Origin: JAPLDB01 sp964356415
Lineage (GTDB): Bacteria; Bacteroidota; Bacteroidia; AKYH767-A; 2013-40CM-41-45
DNA length: 59,718 bases
Assembly (NCBI GenBank): GCA_964356415.1
Contig: CAYHHK010000005.1
Location: 1 to 59,718 of the forward strand
Direction: 5' to 3'
Every line of letters starts with the position of its first letter. Position 1 is the first letter of the stretch. The position numbers and the translations under genes were made by a program. Below are positions 45,601 through 53,417 of the stretch, in pieces. Under the pieces are notes generated by a model. The model ran no database searches. It was not told the origin of the DNA and worked only from the letters and a program-made list of their open reading frames with translations.

Positions 45601-46531
45601 CTCTCGCAATTCAGAGTTGCAGCGTTTTCACAAGGGTGCTTTTTTTATTGCCGAGAAATTCAACCTGGATATCCTTCCTTTGCTGATCCATGGCTGTAGT
45701 GAAACAATGCAAAAGGGTGATGACTTCTTATTGAAAAGTGGACAACTGACTGTAAAATATCTTCCGCGTATTATGGCTGATGATGCATCTTTCGGTGTGG
45801 GTTATTACCAGCGCGCAAAACTAATTTCAAAATATTTCAAAGCCGAATACAGTAAGCTGTGTGAAGAACTCGAAACACCTGAGTATTTCAAAGACAAACT
45901 TGTCAAAAATTACATATACAAAGGTGCTGTGCTTGAATGGTATATCCGGATCAAACTCCGTATGGAAAATAATTATAGTTTATTCCTTGATCGTGTGCCC
46001 CGCGGCGGTAGCATTGTTGACCTTGGCTGCGGATATGGTAATGTTTCACTTATGCTGGGTTTTATTTCGAAGCACAGAAAGATTACAGGCGTCGACTATG
46101 ATGAAGATAAGATCGCCATGGCTTCCAACTCACCAACAAAGCCTTCCAATGTAAATTTCATATGCAGTGATGTATTAAAATATAATTTTGTTCCAACGGA
46201 TACTTTCCTGCTCAGCGATGTTTTACACTACCTGCCTGAAGAGAAGCAGATTTCTCTTCTTGAAAGGTGTATAGCAAGTTTAAATGATGGTGGATCAGTA
46301 TTGATCAGGGATGCCAATGCTGATTTGGGAAACAGGCACAATGGAGCCCGGCTCACGGAGTTTTTTTCAACTACATTTGGATTCAATAAGGCAACCCATG
46401 GCGGTATGCATTTTATTTCGGGAAAAACAATTGAACGGTTCGCTGCTGAACATCAAATGCAGCTGGAAGTAATTGATAACACAAAACTCACGTCAAATAT
46501 TTTTTATCACTTAAGGAAGCGAGAAATTTGA
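42668..46531 (+). CDS. MMPL exporter fused to acyltransferase and methyltransferase
   Basis: 1287 residues. The start is TTG at 42668, which places helix 1 (IFWTGVIMLCLLVAWFASKI) correctly; no ATG fits. Residues about 1-820 are an RND/MMPL-like transporter with two repeats: FEEDITRFLPLG after helix 1, helices from about 277, then a second large loop with FEDDLMSMNYMP and helices to about 815. A lysophospholipid-type acyltransferase follows, with NHQSFLD near 905 and PEGTRSRNSELQRFHKGAFF near 974. The last about 200 residues are a SAM methyltransferase (IVDLGCGYGNVSL near 1115, ITGVDYDEDKIAMA). It may export, acylate and methylate the pathway product at the inner membrane; the assignment of acyl acceptor is inferred. 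Confidence 0.9.
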   Translation: MATLFLALYSFFNKHLKIFWTGVIMLCLLVAWFASKIQFEEDITRFLPLGEKNSLAVKEAFANNKLKDKLVVMVSSSFPGEDGIAAMTSFADSFANKVNTKLDSHFVDHILYHIEESSFMDLYDELYSNLPLYLDNADYEYLDSLIRDSAIDSAMRKNYKSLLAPSGIVMGRFIEKDPLGFGPVILNKLKQLQLDNNYEIDNGYIFAKDKKTLLLFIAPAFDAGDTKMNTRFITTLKEVIAEKSAQSGKVEVTFFGGAVVSLANAQQMKKDSILSSSIALVLIILMLYFFFRKKRVLLLIIFPVAFGGGFALALLYLIKAKVSIIAVGAGSVVLGLAINYSLHFLVHLKHVRNVKQTIRDLASPMTIGSITTIGAFLGLLFIKSELLHDFGMFAAFSLVGAAFFSLVILPHAFTYFDIGKLETISRFEKTIDSIVSFRFRKKKPLIIVVIAVTCILTWFAFDVEFEDDLMSMNYMPDEIAGAEKKLDAINDAHLKSVFCISYGSSVDEAANANNNVNQRLSELKEKGVIAGRSSVSDFLISDSLQRRRIENWKNYWTKERKDIVKADINLYAAKSGFTGSAFDPFFSMLDRQYQPVDMLASPVFKNSMLSEFVSVKNNVVTILTGIKVAEENRAQLFAELSGISNALVFDKLFVSTQLVQFLQSDFNSVLYISSILVFFFLLLSFGRIELAVFSFLPMLISWIWILGIMAIIGMKFNIVNIIISTFIFGLGDDYSIFNSEGMLREYSRGQKMLSSFKTSILLSALTSFIGVGTLIFAQHPALRSISLITIIGLLCVVFISFYVQPMLYEFLILNRKKNGRVPLTFLSILQSVFAFSYFFLGCVLLTIVAIFIYPILPFKKKNKKKLLHNLLSLFCGSLVYIMFNVKKKIINVHGEDFLKPAVVIANHQSFLDILLTVMISNKNVLLVNDWVWNSPFFGLVVKRAGFYPVSKGFEESIPALEEAVKSGYSIVVFPEGTRSRNSELQRFHKGAFFIAEKFNLDILPLLIHGCSETMQKGDDFLLKSGQLTVKYLPRIMADDASFGVGYYQRAKLISKYFKAEYSKLCEELETPEYFKDKLVKNYIYKGAVLEWYIRIKLRMENNYSLFLDRVPRGGSIVDLGCGYGNVSLMLGFISKHRKITGVDYDEDKIAMASNSPTKPSNVNFICSDVLKYNFVPTDTFLLSDVLHYLPEEKQISLLERCIASLNDGGSVLIRDANADLGNRHNGARLTEFFSTTFGFNKATHGGMHFISGKTIERFAAEHQMQLEVIDNTKLTSNIFYHLRKREI

Positions 46532-46576
46532 AATCATGAATTGGGTTCCTGAGCTGATTTTTTGAAACAATAAGTA

Positions 46577-48091
46577 ATGGAGCAATTTGATGCGGTAATA
46601 ATCGGTAGCGGCCTCGGTGGACTTGAGTGTGCTTACATCCTGTCCAAGGAAGGGTACAAGGTCTGCGTCCTGGAAAAAAACAGGCAGTTTGGTGGCAACC
46701 TCCAGATCTTTGTTCGAGACCGTGCGATCTTTGATACCGGCATCCATTACATCGGTGGCCTTGCAGAGGGCCAGAACCTGAATCGATATTTCAAATTTTT
46801 CGGCCTGATGGATAGGTTGAAGCTGAAACGAATGGACATGGATGGCTTTGACATAATCAGTTTTTCAGGTCATGAAAAAGAGTACAGGCACGCACAGGGA
46901 TATGAAAATTTTATTGAAGTCCTTTCAAAGGATTTTCCGAAGGAGAGGAGGGCAATAATTGAGTATTGCAATAAGATCAGGGAAGTAACGCAGCAGTTTC
47001 CGCTATATAATCTGAGGGTAGGGGAGAAGGATATTCTCAACACAAAAATTTTTGAGATCAATGCGCGGGATTATATCAATTCTCTCACAAGTGATGTCAT
47101 GCTTCAGAATGTACTTGCCGGTTCAAATCCACTGTACGCAGGCAATGGCGATAAGACGCCCCTATACGTGCATGCTCTATGTGTGAATACTTATATTGAA
47201 AGTTCATGGAAATGCGTAGATGGAGGATCCCAGATTGCAACCTTGCTTATTAAGGATATAAAAAGTATGGGTGGTGTTGTGAGAAATTATGCACGTGTTT
47301 CGAAGATCTGGTGCGAAGGTAATAAGGCAAAATATGTTGTTTTGGAGAACGGAGAAAAAATTTTCGCCAAAACTATTATTTCAAATATCCCGCCTGCTGA
47401 TACCCTTGATCTTTTAGAAAATAGTAAGATCAGACCTGCATACCGCCATCGCATAAACGAACTAAAAAATACGATTTCAATTTTCACACTGAATATCGTA
47501 ATGAAGGAGAACGCATTTCCATACCTGAATCATAACATCTATCACTTCGCGAAAAAGAATGTATGGAACGAGATCAACTATAAGGAAAATGAATGGCCTT
47601 CAAGCTATGCGCTTTTTACCCCTTATTCATCAAGATCTGAAAACTATGCTGAAAGCATCGCCCTGATGAGTTACATGAAATTCGATGATGTGAAAAAATG
47701 GGCAAACACAAAACATACTATTCCAAGAGAAGAGAATGACAGGGGCAGCGACTATAATGAATTCAAAGTGAGCAAGAGCGAAAAGCTGATTGATTTTATT
47801 GAAGAAAAATTCCCCGGTATCAGGAGTAAAATAAAATCATACTATGCTTCCACGCCACTCACTTTCCGTGATTATATCGGTGTCCGTGATGGTTCGCTTT
47901 ATGGAATTGAGAAGGACGCTTCAGATCCGTTGAAATCATTCATTTCTCCAAAGCTGAAAGTGGAAAACATCCTGCTCACCGGGCAAAACCTGAATATGCA
48001 CGGTGTTCTCGGTGTAACTGTTGGTGCAGTACTTACTTGTTCCCAATTGCTCGGTGCTGAATATTTATTGAATAAGATCAATGCTGCCTGA
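46577..48091 (+). CDS. CrtI/retinol-saturase-like FAD-dependent oxidoreductase
   Basis: 504 residues. The N-terminal dinucleotide motif AVIIGSGLGGLECAYILSKE (about residues 6-25) and LEKNRQFGGNLQIF are typical of the CrtI/all-trans-retinol 13,14-reductase family. The C-terminus has the family's ILLTGQNLNMHGVLGVT. The presence in a polyene-type cluster suggests oxidation, reduction or isomerisation of a conjugated chain. A carotenoid enzyme is less likely because no crtB, crtE or crtY is nearby. It is 45 bp downstream of the fusion gene. Confidence 0.88.
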   Translation: MEQFDAVIIGSGLGGLECAYILSKEGYKVCVLEKNRQFGGNLQIFVRDRAIFDTGIHYIGGLAEGQNLNRYFKFFGLMDRLKLKRMDMDGFDIISFSGHEKEYRHAQGYENFIEVLSKDFPKERRAIIEYCNKIREVTQQFPLYNLRVGEKDILNTKIFEINARDYINSLTSDVMLQNVLAGSNPLYAGNGDKTPLYVHALCVNTYIESSWKCVDGGSQIATLLIKDIKSMGGVVRNYARVSKIWCEGNKAKYVVLENGEKIFAKTIISNIPPADTLDLLENSKIRPAYRHRINELKNTISIFTLNIVMKENAFPYLNHNIYHFAKKNVWNEINYKENEWPSSYALFTPYSSRSENYAESIALMSYMKFDDVKKWANTKHTIPREENDRGSDYNEFKVSKSEKLIDFIEEKFPGIRSKIKSYYASTPLTFRDYIGVRDGSLYGIEKDASDPLKSFISPKLKVENILLTGQNLNMHGVLGVTVGAVLTCSQLLGAEYLLNKINAA

Positions 48092-48097
48092 TCCGGA

Positions 48098-48988
48098 ATG
48101 AAAAACAATTCCGCCACCGCCTGGATACTCATGATTGTGCTTGCGTTGATTTGGGGAAGTTCTTTCATTCTCATGAAACGCGGACTTGAGACCTTTACGC
48201 CTTTCCAGATAGGAGCATTAAGGATGGGAGTATCAATTATCTGCTTGCTCCCTTTTTTGATCAGTGCTTTAAAAAAAGTACCACGTTTAAAATGGAAGTA
48301 TCTCGCTGCAGCAGGATGGCTGGGTAATGGAATCCCTTCCATTCTTTTTCCGCTGGCTGAAACACACCTCAACAGTGCCCTTACCGGTATGCTCAATTCG
48401 CTTACACCGCTGTTTACTTTTCTCATCGGCATAAGCATGTTTAAGATGAAGTTTTCTCAAAATAAAATATACGGTCTTGTCATCGGACTTATCGGTGCCT
48501 GTTTGCTGGTGGTTGGAAAAAATTCTGACAATGCACAAAGTGATTTGCTGTTTACCACTGCTGTAATTCTCGCAACGATTTGTTATGGTTTCAGTGTAAA
48601 TATTATCCGCAGTAAGCTTGCTGACTTAGACAACTACAGCAATGCTGCAATGGCATTGATGTTCACAGGAATCCCAATGGGAATTTCGTTGTTCTTTACT
48701 GATTTTGTTTCCCGAACCCAATCTGCTCCGGGTGCCGGAATGAGCATTGCGTATATCCTGATCCTCGCAATCATGGGCACAGCCTTGAGTACCGTACTTT
48801 TTAATAAACTTATCAAGGTTTCTGGAGCTTTGTTTGCCACCTCCGTTACCTACCTCATCCCTGTTGTTGCAGTAATGTGGGGACTTGCAGATCATGAAAC
48901 ATTGAAGCCTTTGCATTTCCTTGGATTGTCAGGTGCACTCATCGGCGTTTACCTTATCAATAAAAGCACAGTTAAAAAAGACGATTGA
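48098..48988 (+). CDS. EamA/DMT-superfamily permease
   Basis: 296 residues with about ten hydrophobic helices and two EamA repeats (AWILMIVLALIWGSSFILMK at the start; AVILATICYGFSVNIIRSKL in the second half). These inner-membrane carriers export metabolites or act as nucleotide-sugar-type exchangers. It follows the oxidoreductase by only 6 bp, so it is co-transcribed with the cluster, but its link to the pathway is by position only. The next feature is the tail of the opposite-strand lipoprotein operon. Confidence 0.88.
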   Translation: MKNNSATAWILMIVLALIWGSSFILMKRGLETFTPFQIGALRMGVSIICLLPFLISALKKVPRLKWKYLAAAGWLGNGIPSILFPLAETHLNSALTGMLNSLTPLFTFLIGISMFKMKFSQNKIYGLVIGLIGACLLVVGKNSDNAQSDLLFTTAVILATICYGFSVNIIRSKLADLDNYSNAAMALMFTGIPMGISLFFTDFVSRTQSAPGAGMSIAYILILAIMGTALSTVLFNKLIKVSGALFATSVTYLIPVVAVMWGLADHETLKPLHFLGLSGALIGVYLINKSTVKKDD

Positions 48989-49059
48989 GTATTAACAGAG
49001 AGAATTCCTTTTCTCGCCTTAGGCAAATCGATGTCTTTCATTCAACATTTTTTAATCTG

Positions 49060-49081
49060 CGTCCCGATAGATATTGGGACT
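49060..49081. repeat. Diverged copy of the tcccgatagctatcggga palindrome
   Basis: gtcccgatagatattgggac differs from the perfect palindrome at 34027-34044 at only a few positions and lies between convergent genes. Another partial half-site-like tactatcggg is at 55857. Confidence 0.55.
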
Positions 49082-49135
49082 GTGGCAATATTATTTTTGT
49101 CTATCTCGAAAAACCACAGACCCCCACGGGGTTAT

Positions 49136-49585
49136 TCAATTGTGAATGGTAATGTCAGAAGTGGTTACCGTGTTGCTTTGGTTTCCTGCCCTGTCTTTCA
49201 CATAAATTGAATAGGTCACATTCTGTGAATTGCTGCCATTTGTAATTGCTGTTGTATTCAGTACCACATCAAGGTTTCCACGGATAATCAACGACGAACC
49301 TGAAGGTGCCAGTTCCTGAATGCGGTATTCATATGTAACACCTACCCGATTATCAGTCAGAAAAAGATTGTGCGCGTCTGCATTGTTCTCGCCAAGATCG
49401 CCGTCACCGTCGGTATATTTTATCCTGAAAGTAAGCTGGTCTCCTTCTGAAATATTGTTTGATGAAACACTCACCAGCTCAATGGATGGAATGTCGCTGT
49501 CAATTGCATCATCTTTCTTGCATGATGAAACCGCTGCAACAAGTAAAAAACAAAGGAAAATCTTTTTAAATATATCTGCCATCAT
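49136..49585 (-). CDS. Small lipoprotein, last gene of the DUF1501 operon
   Basis: 149 residues. The lipobox VAAVSSCKKDD carries K-D-D after the cysteine, matching the K-(D/E)2 surface export signal described for Bacteroidota lipoproteins. The body is one beta-sandwich (QLTFRIKYTDGDGDLGENNA, VTYSIYVKDRAGNQSNTVTT), with an Asp-rich DGDGDLGE calcium-like loop and an Ig/cadherin-like appearance. Start ATG at 49585 overlaps the upstream stop by 4 bp (ATGA), so it is translationally coupled to the haem-binding lipoprotein gene. Function unknown; surface location is inferred. Confidence 0.8.
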   Translation of the reverse strand: MMADIFKKIFLCFLLVAAVSSCKKDDAIDSDIPSIELVSVSSNNISEGDQLTFRIKYTDGDGDLGENNADAHNLFLTDNRVGVTYEYRIQELAPSGSSLIIRGNLDVVLNTTAITNGSNSQNVTYSIYVKDRAGNQSNTVTTSDITIHN

Positions 49586-50478
49586 TGAACAATAAATGAA
49601 CAGTAATATTTAAAGTTATATGGGTAGTCGTCACGCGGAAATTCCGTTGGCTGCACATGGTCTCCGTCATTTACATAATAGCGAAAGAAGACTGTGTCGT
49701 TGAGAGTGTAGTTGTTTGCACTGATAGGAACGAGCCATTGTTGCGCGAGTGAATTGTATGTCGCATTCACTATTGTTGCACTATTGAAGTCATCCTGATT
49801 ATAAGAAAGCTTCAGCTGATTGAATGTGAAGTTAGGAACGCTGGTGCTGTCATCCTCAGCAGCAAAAATGATATAGAAGTTCTGTCCCTGATGAACGATA
49901 AACGGACTGTGTGAAATACCACCAAGCCTGTTTGTATCCACCCGGGCATATGGCGGGTTCTGGTCAATCGCATAGATTGCCGTGATAACAGGAGGAAGAT
50001 TCGGTGCAACAGGGATGTTCCCATTCTGGTCTTTCGCGCCATTGTTGATCCATGTGCGGATGTGATCAATATCTGTACCCGATAATCTGTTTCCGTTGGA
50101 AGGCATATAATCGCTGGTTGAAGTTGTCAATCTCTCCATCAGCGATGAACTGTCTGCATTAAATGGAATGACACGAAGTTTGAAAAAAGAAAGCGAGTCC
50201 ACAGTGGATTTAATTACCGGCTGATAAACAAGTGTAGAATAGGTTGACATCACCGTTCTGTAATCAGGTTCAAATGTTCCGTCATGACAACCCGACTTCG
50301 CACAGCGAGGAAAGAAAATATTTCGGTGAAGGCCTACGATCGTATTAGGGTCTGCAGTTGCGTCAGTTGTTGTGTCTGTATCGTAATTGACATTGTCATA
50401 TGGATTGTCAGGCGTTTTTTCACACGAAAAAATGACCATTGCGATTGCAAAAAGAAAAAGTATTTTCTTATTCATCAT
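49582..50478 (-). CDS. Haem-binding (CX4CH) lipoprotein in the DUF1501 operon
   Basis: 298 residues. The lipobox gives Cys19 (IFSCEKTPDN). The haem-like motif is C59-AKSG-C64-H65, a CX4CH spacing rather than CXXCH, with Met in DYMPSNGNRLS as a possible distal ligand. Similar 'C..sGCHdg' lipoproteins recur in Bacteroidota. The C-terminal half is beta-rich with no further cofactor motif. Start ATG overlaps the DUF1501 stop by 4 bp. It may pass electrons at the surface, or use haem structurally; this is not shown by sequence. Confidence 0.8.
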   Translation of the reverse strand: MMNKKILFLFAIAMVIFSCEKTPDNPYDNVNYDTDTTTDATADPNTIVGLHRNIFFPRCAKSGCHDGTFEPDYRTVMSTYSTLVYQPVIKSTVDSLSFFKLRVIPFNADSSSLMERLTTSTSDYMPSNGNRLSGTDIDHIRTWINNGAKDQNGNIPVAPNLPPVITAIYAIDQNPPYARVDTNRLGGISHSPFIVHQGQNFYIIFAAEDDSTSVPNFTFNQLKLSYNQDDFNSATIVNATYNSLAQQWLVPISANNYTLNDTVFFRYYVNDGDHVQPTEFPRDDYPYNFKYYCSFIVQ

Positions 50479-51815
50479 AGAAATGCCTGTTGAATACCTG
50501 TTGCATTAAAATCACGAAGTAATCCTGATGGCACTTGCGTATCGAATCCAAGCAGGTTGGCAATGGCAGCTGCCACATCTATGCTTTCTCCCGCAGTACC
50601 TGATATAACCTGCCCCTGCTGAACAATATTTGACGGGCCCAGTACCTGACAGAAGATCTCACGTGCCATCTGGTCGCCGCTGACTTCATCAAGTGCAGCA
50701 GTATGATCAAGTGCAGCACGACCATTCTGGTCAATACTTGAATTGCCGTTCAGGTTCCTGCCATGCTCCGGCGCAATGATCATCACCGTATCATTCATCA
50801 TCCCCGGCGTGCTTTGGATTTTATTCCAGAGGTGTGCCACTGCATAATCTGCCTTGTGAAGATTGACAGCATAATCAGTAAAATTGAAATGCGCCACATC
50901 CACATCCTGCATGTTTACAACCAGCAGTTCAGGTGCAAACTGATCAATGATCTTCTCTGCAAAGAAAATATTCATCATGTCATTGTTCATCGATGATCCC
51001 GCTCCCCATGGATTGTTGAAAGCGCCTCCCTGATACTGACTGAACATAGAGTTGATCCATGTTTGCAGCTCTGCAGCATCTGCTTCAATGTTGGTCACGC
51101 CCGCATCACCATCCAAAAAACTTTTATTGAAGTTGTGATTCATGAATGTTCGCATGTTGTTGACCGATGCTTCTTCAGTGCTCGTAAATGTTTTGAGTGT
51201 GCCGATTGAATTATATCCCTGGTTGCTGAACATATAAGTTGGCGCAATAAAATTTGCACCGAATTGTGCACCATATCCTGCAAAGGAACTGAAGTTGAGC
51301 GCAGGGTAGGGGCCTAAAGTGTTGGAAACCCACCAGCATTTGCGCGCTGTCTGTGCAGGTGAATTGTGCTTGCGGTAAAATTCGAATATGGTCGGCGTGT
51401 GCGGATGATCTTTGATGTTCAGATCAGCAGTTGTATATGCACCTGTGATGGCAGTTGTATGTCCGTTAAAATGTCCTGTCGGACCACTCTTATACCGGAA
51501 CTCTTTGAAGAGCGTCCCTTTGGTTTGCATATTATACCCCAGGTTCAGGTTAGGAAGCGGACTTGCAGCAAGTGCTGCGGCAATGTCAGGTGAAACGGCC
51601 TCGTTGCCGAGCAACATATGTGGCATGAGGTTGCCCAATGATTTATCAACTGATTCCAAGTTGCGTACGCCGCCTGCGAACATGCAGAACACTACATGGT
51701 TCACTTTGCGGATTCCGGATGCTGCAAACAACCTTCCCGAAGGAAGAATATAAGGAATCGCAAATGCCCCCGCCGTCGCAAGCCCCGCTTTCTTGATGAA
51801 TTCTCTCCTTCTCAT
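50475..51815 (-). CDS. Tat-exported DUF1501 (alkaline-phosphatase-fold) protein
   Basis: 446 residues. The twin-arginine signal MRRREFIKKAGLATAGAFAI precedes the cleavage site. The mature protein belongs to DUF1501, a branch of the alkaline-phosphatase/sulfatase superfamily: VNHVVFCMFAGGVRNLES near the start, GHFNGHTTAITGAY in the middle, and VMIIAPEHGRNLNGN with DHTAALDE near the end. The typical metal-binding Asp/His positions are only partly evident, so activity is uncertain. It is the third gene of the operon. A 120-bp spacer with a tandem word array separates it from the gene upstream. Confidence 0.85.
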   Translation of the reverse strand: MRRREFIKKAGLATAGAFAIPYILPSGRLFAASGIRKVNHVVFCMFAGGVRNLESVDKSLGNLMPHMLLGNEAVSPDIAAALAASPLPNLNLGYNMQTKGTLFKEFRYKSGPTGHFNGHTTAITGAYTTADLNIKDHPHTPTIFEFYRKHNSPAQTARKCWWVSNTLGPYPALNFSSFAGYGAQFGANFIAPTYMFSNQGYNSIGTLKTFTSTEEASVNNMRTFMNHNFNKSFLDGDAGVTNIEADAAELQTWINSMFSQYQGGAFNNPWGAGSSMNNDMMNIFFAEKIIDQFAPELLVVNMQDVDVAHFNFTDYAVNLHKADYAVAHLWNKIQSTPGMMNDTVMIIAPEHGRNLNGNSSIDQNGRAALDHTAALDEVSGDQMAREIFCQVLGPSNIVQQGQVISGTAGESIDVAAAIANLLGFDTQVPSGLLRDFNATGIQQAFL

Positions 51816-51856
51816 TCAGATTCTATTTTTTTTTCAAACTTCAAACTTCAAAATTA

Positions 51857-51935
51857 ACTTGTGACTTGTGACTTGTGACTTGTGACTTGTAACTTGTAAC
51901 TTGTGACTTGTAACTTCTGCCTTGCTACTTCTGCC
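51857..51935. repeat. Heptamer array (acttgtg), abutting a stop codon
   Basis: The 7-bp word acttgtg and variants acttgta, acttctg, ccttgct recur for about 80 bp, ending exactly at the TAA stop of the lipoprotein at 51936. The same words, with ccttgtg, form the array at 54850-55010. Confidence 0.8.
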
Positions 51936-52421
51936 TTAATAATACCTGTACTCATTACTCGTCATACACGCATAATAAACCATCATCGGCGTAATGGTAG
52001 TAGCATTCGAAATGATATTGCTGATAAAATAATTCTCAAATGCATCCGGCTTTCTGTTGAAGAATTTCTGAATCGTCTCATCAACAAACAAAGGGACATT
52101 CGCCCTCATGGTCGCATCAGTAGGGATCTGTACAAACGGAGAATTCAGGAAATGCCTTACGATGCGGTCTTCAATCAGTTTTTTATCTCCGAAGGCATCA
52201 TAAGACTGCTGCACATAGAACAATGTATCTGAAGGAATATCTGTATTAAACAAATCAGAGTATACGATTGAAATAAACTCCGTTGTTGTTTTTACATTGT
52301 CCTTGGATCCGCCCGGCTGGGTGACGCTTACATCTTCCACTTCATACACGTAATCTTTTTTACAGGAAGAAGCGATTCCTGAAAAAACAATAAGCGCGAA
52401 AAACAATTTTATAGCTTTCAT
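51936..52421 (-). CDS. Small lipoprotein in the DUF1501 operon
   Basis: 161 residues. Lipobox FSGIASSCKKDY, with K-D after the cysteine. The helical body (VYSDLFNTDIPSDTLFYVQQ; ANVPLFVDETIQKFFNRKPDAFENYF) resembles the helix-rich, 'PSD/DUF1549-like' modules seen in DUF1501-associated loci, but I cannot assign it firmly. ATG overlaps the upstream gene's stop by 4 bp. The stop codon abuts a heptamer array that leads to the DUF1501 start. Confidence 0.75.
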   Translation of the reverse strand: MKAIKLFFALIVFSGIASSCKKDYVYEVEDVSVTQPGGSKDNVKTTTEFISIVYSDLFNTDIPSDTLFYVQQSYDAFGDKKLIEDRIVRHFLNSPFVQIPTDATMRANVPLFVDETIQKFFNRKPDAFENYFISNIISNATTITPMMVYYACMTSNEYRYY

Positions 52422-53287
52422 TCTATTCCGATATATTCATTGGTAGATAAAATATCTTTCTGCATTTGCACATAGTCATGCGTGCTGCTGAACGCCTGTG
52501 CTGCATTTCCCATTTCAATAGAAGTCGGGTTGCGCAGCAAAAATCTTTTGTACAGATTAATAGCCAGTCCTTCATGGTAGTCCCTTGACGTAAAGAAAAT
52601 TCTTATAAAGTCGGATTTAGTCTGGCCAAACTCAAGGAATAGAACAGCAGAAGTTCCGTCGGCCATTTTCTTACCTTCACTCAGTTCATTTGCTGTAGGG
52701 TATCGGTTGAGGAAATGCTGGAAACAACTGATTACAAAATTTTCTGTACCCATATTAATCTGGTCATAGAAGTAATTGTTCACACACCTGCGATGCATAT
52801 ATGTAACCTCTATCTGGTGACCGGCAAGGTCATTCGGAACCTGTCGTAATGAATCCAGTCTTTCCATATCGGCAAGAATCAGGAAAATAACATTCTGATC
52901 AACGGTAGTGGTCAGAATTAAGCTGTCCAGTTGCCATTGTTGATAAACTTCAATGGTATCGATGTTGTTTAACAGGTCAATCCTGGCATGGGTATACAGG
53001 TGATCGAAATACTTTGCATCACTGAATACATCGTAAAGAAACTGAAGCCGGCTGGACATGGATAAATTATTCTGCCGGAGAATATTGAACCCTGAACTTT
53101 TTTCGCTTTCACTTGCTTCGCGGCCCAGCACAGAAACGTAAACGCGGTTTACGTAATTGCTGATGGTGACATTCTCAATGGTCTGATCAGGTGGGGCTGT
53201 GTTATTGGGAATCACTTCTTCATCACTGCATGAAGAAATAAAGATCAGGAAAGAAAATAGCAATAACAGTCTACCAATTCGTTTCAT
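52418..53287 (-). CDS. Lipoprotein with repeated helical modules, first gene of the DUF1501 operon
   Basis: 289 residues. Lipobox IFISSCSDEE (an S-D-E-E run follows the cysteine, like a surface-export signal). Two similar helical modules appear: NRVYVSVLGREASESEKSSG near residue 47 and NLYKRFLLRNPTSIEMGNAA near 240, each followed by a short strand/helix end (ILSTNEYIGI at the C-terminus). Such 'LgReP...E' modules occur in DUF1549/DUF1553- and DUF4214-like proteins. It is divergent-free and begins the operon, with 130 bp to the dipeptidase gene upstream. Function is unknown; with its neighbours it may form a cell-surface assembly. Confidence 0.78.
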   Translation of the reverse strand: MKRIGRLLLLFSFLIFISSCSDEEVIPNNTAPPDQTIENVTISNYVNRVYVSVLGREASESEKSSGFNILRQNNLSMSSRLQFLYDVFSDAKYFDHLYTHARIDLLNNIDTIEVYQQWQLDSLILTTTVDQNVIFLILADMERLDSLRQVPNDLAGHQIEVTYMHRRCVNNYFYDQINMGTENFVISCFQHFLNRYPTANELSEGKKMADGTSAVLFLEFGQTKSDFIRIFFTSRDYHEGLAINLYKRFLLRNPTSIEMGNAAQAFSSTHDYVQMQKDILSTNEYIGIE

Positions 53288-53417
53288 CTGTGTTTAAGAT
53301 GGTTTTAATAACCTAAAGATAAACGTTGTTTACCAATGCGAATGTTAAAACAGTAACGAAGAATTACAGAAGTTATTGACAGTAAATAAAAATAATTCCC
53401 TGAGCCCCGGGTTCAAA

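Noticed and set aside
46577..48091. Carotenoid desaturase
   Set aside because: The fold fits CrtI-like enzymes, but there are no other carotenoid genes and it sits in a ketosynthase cluster.
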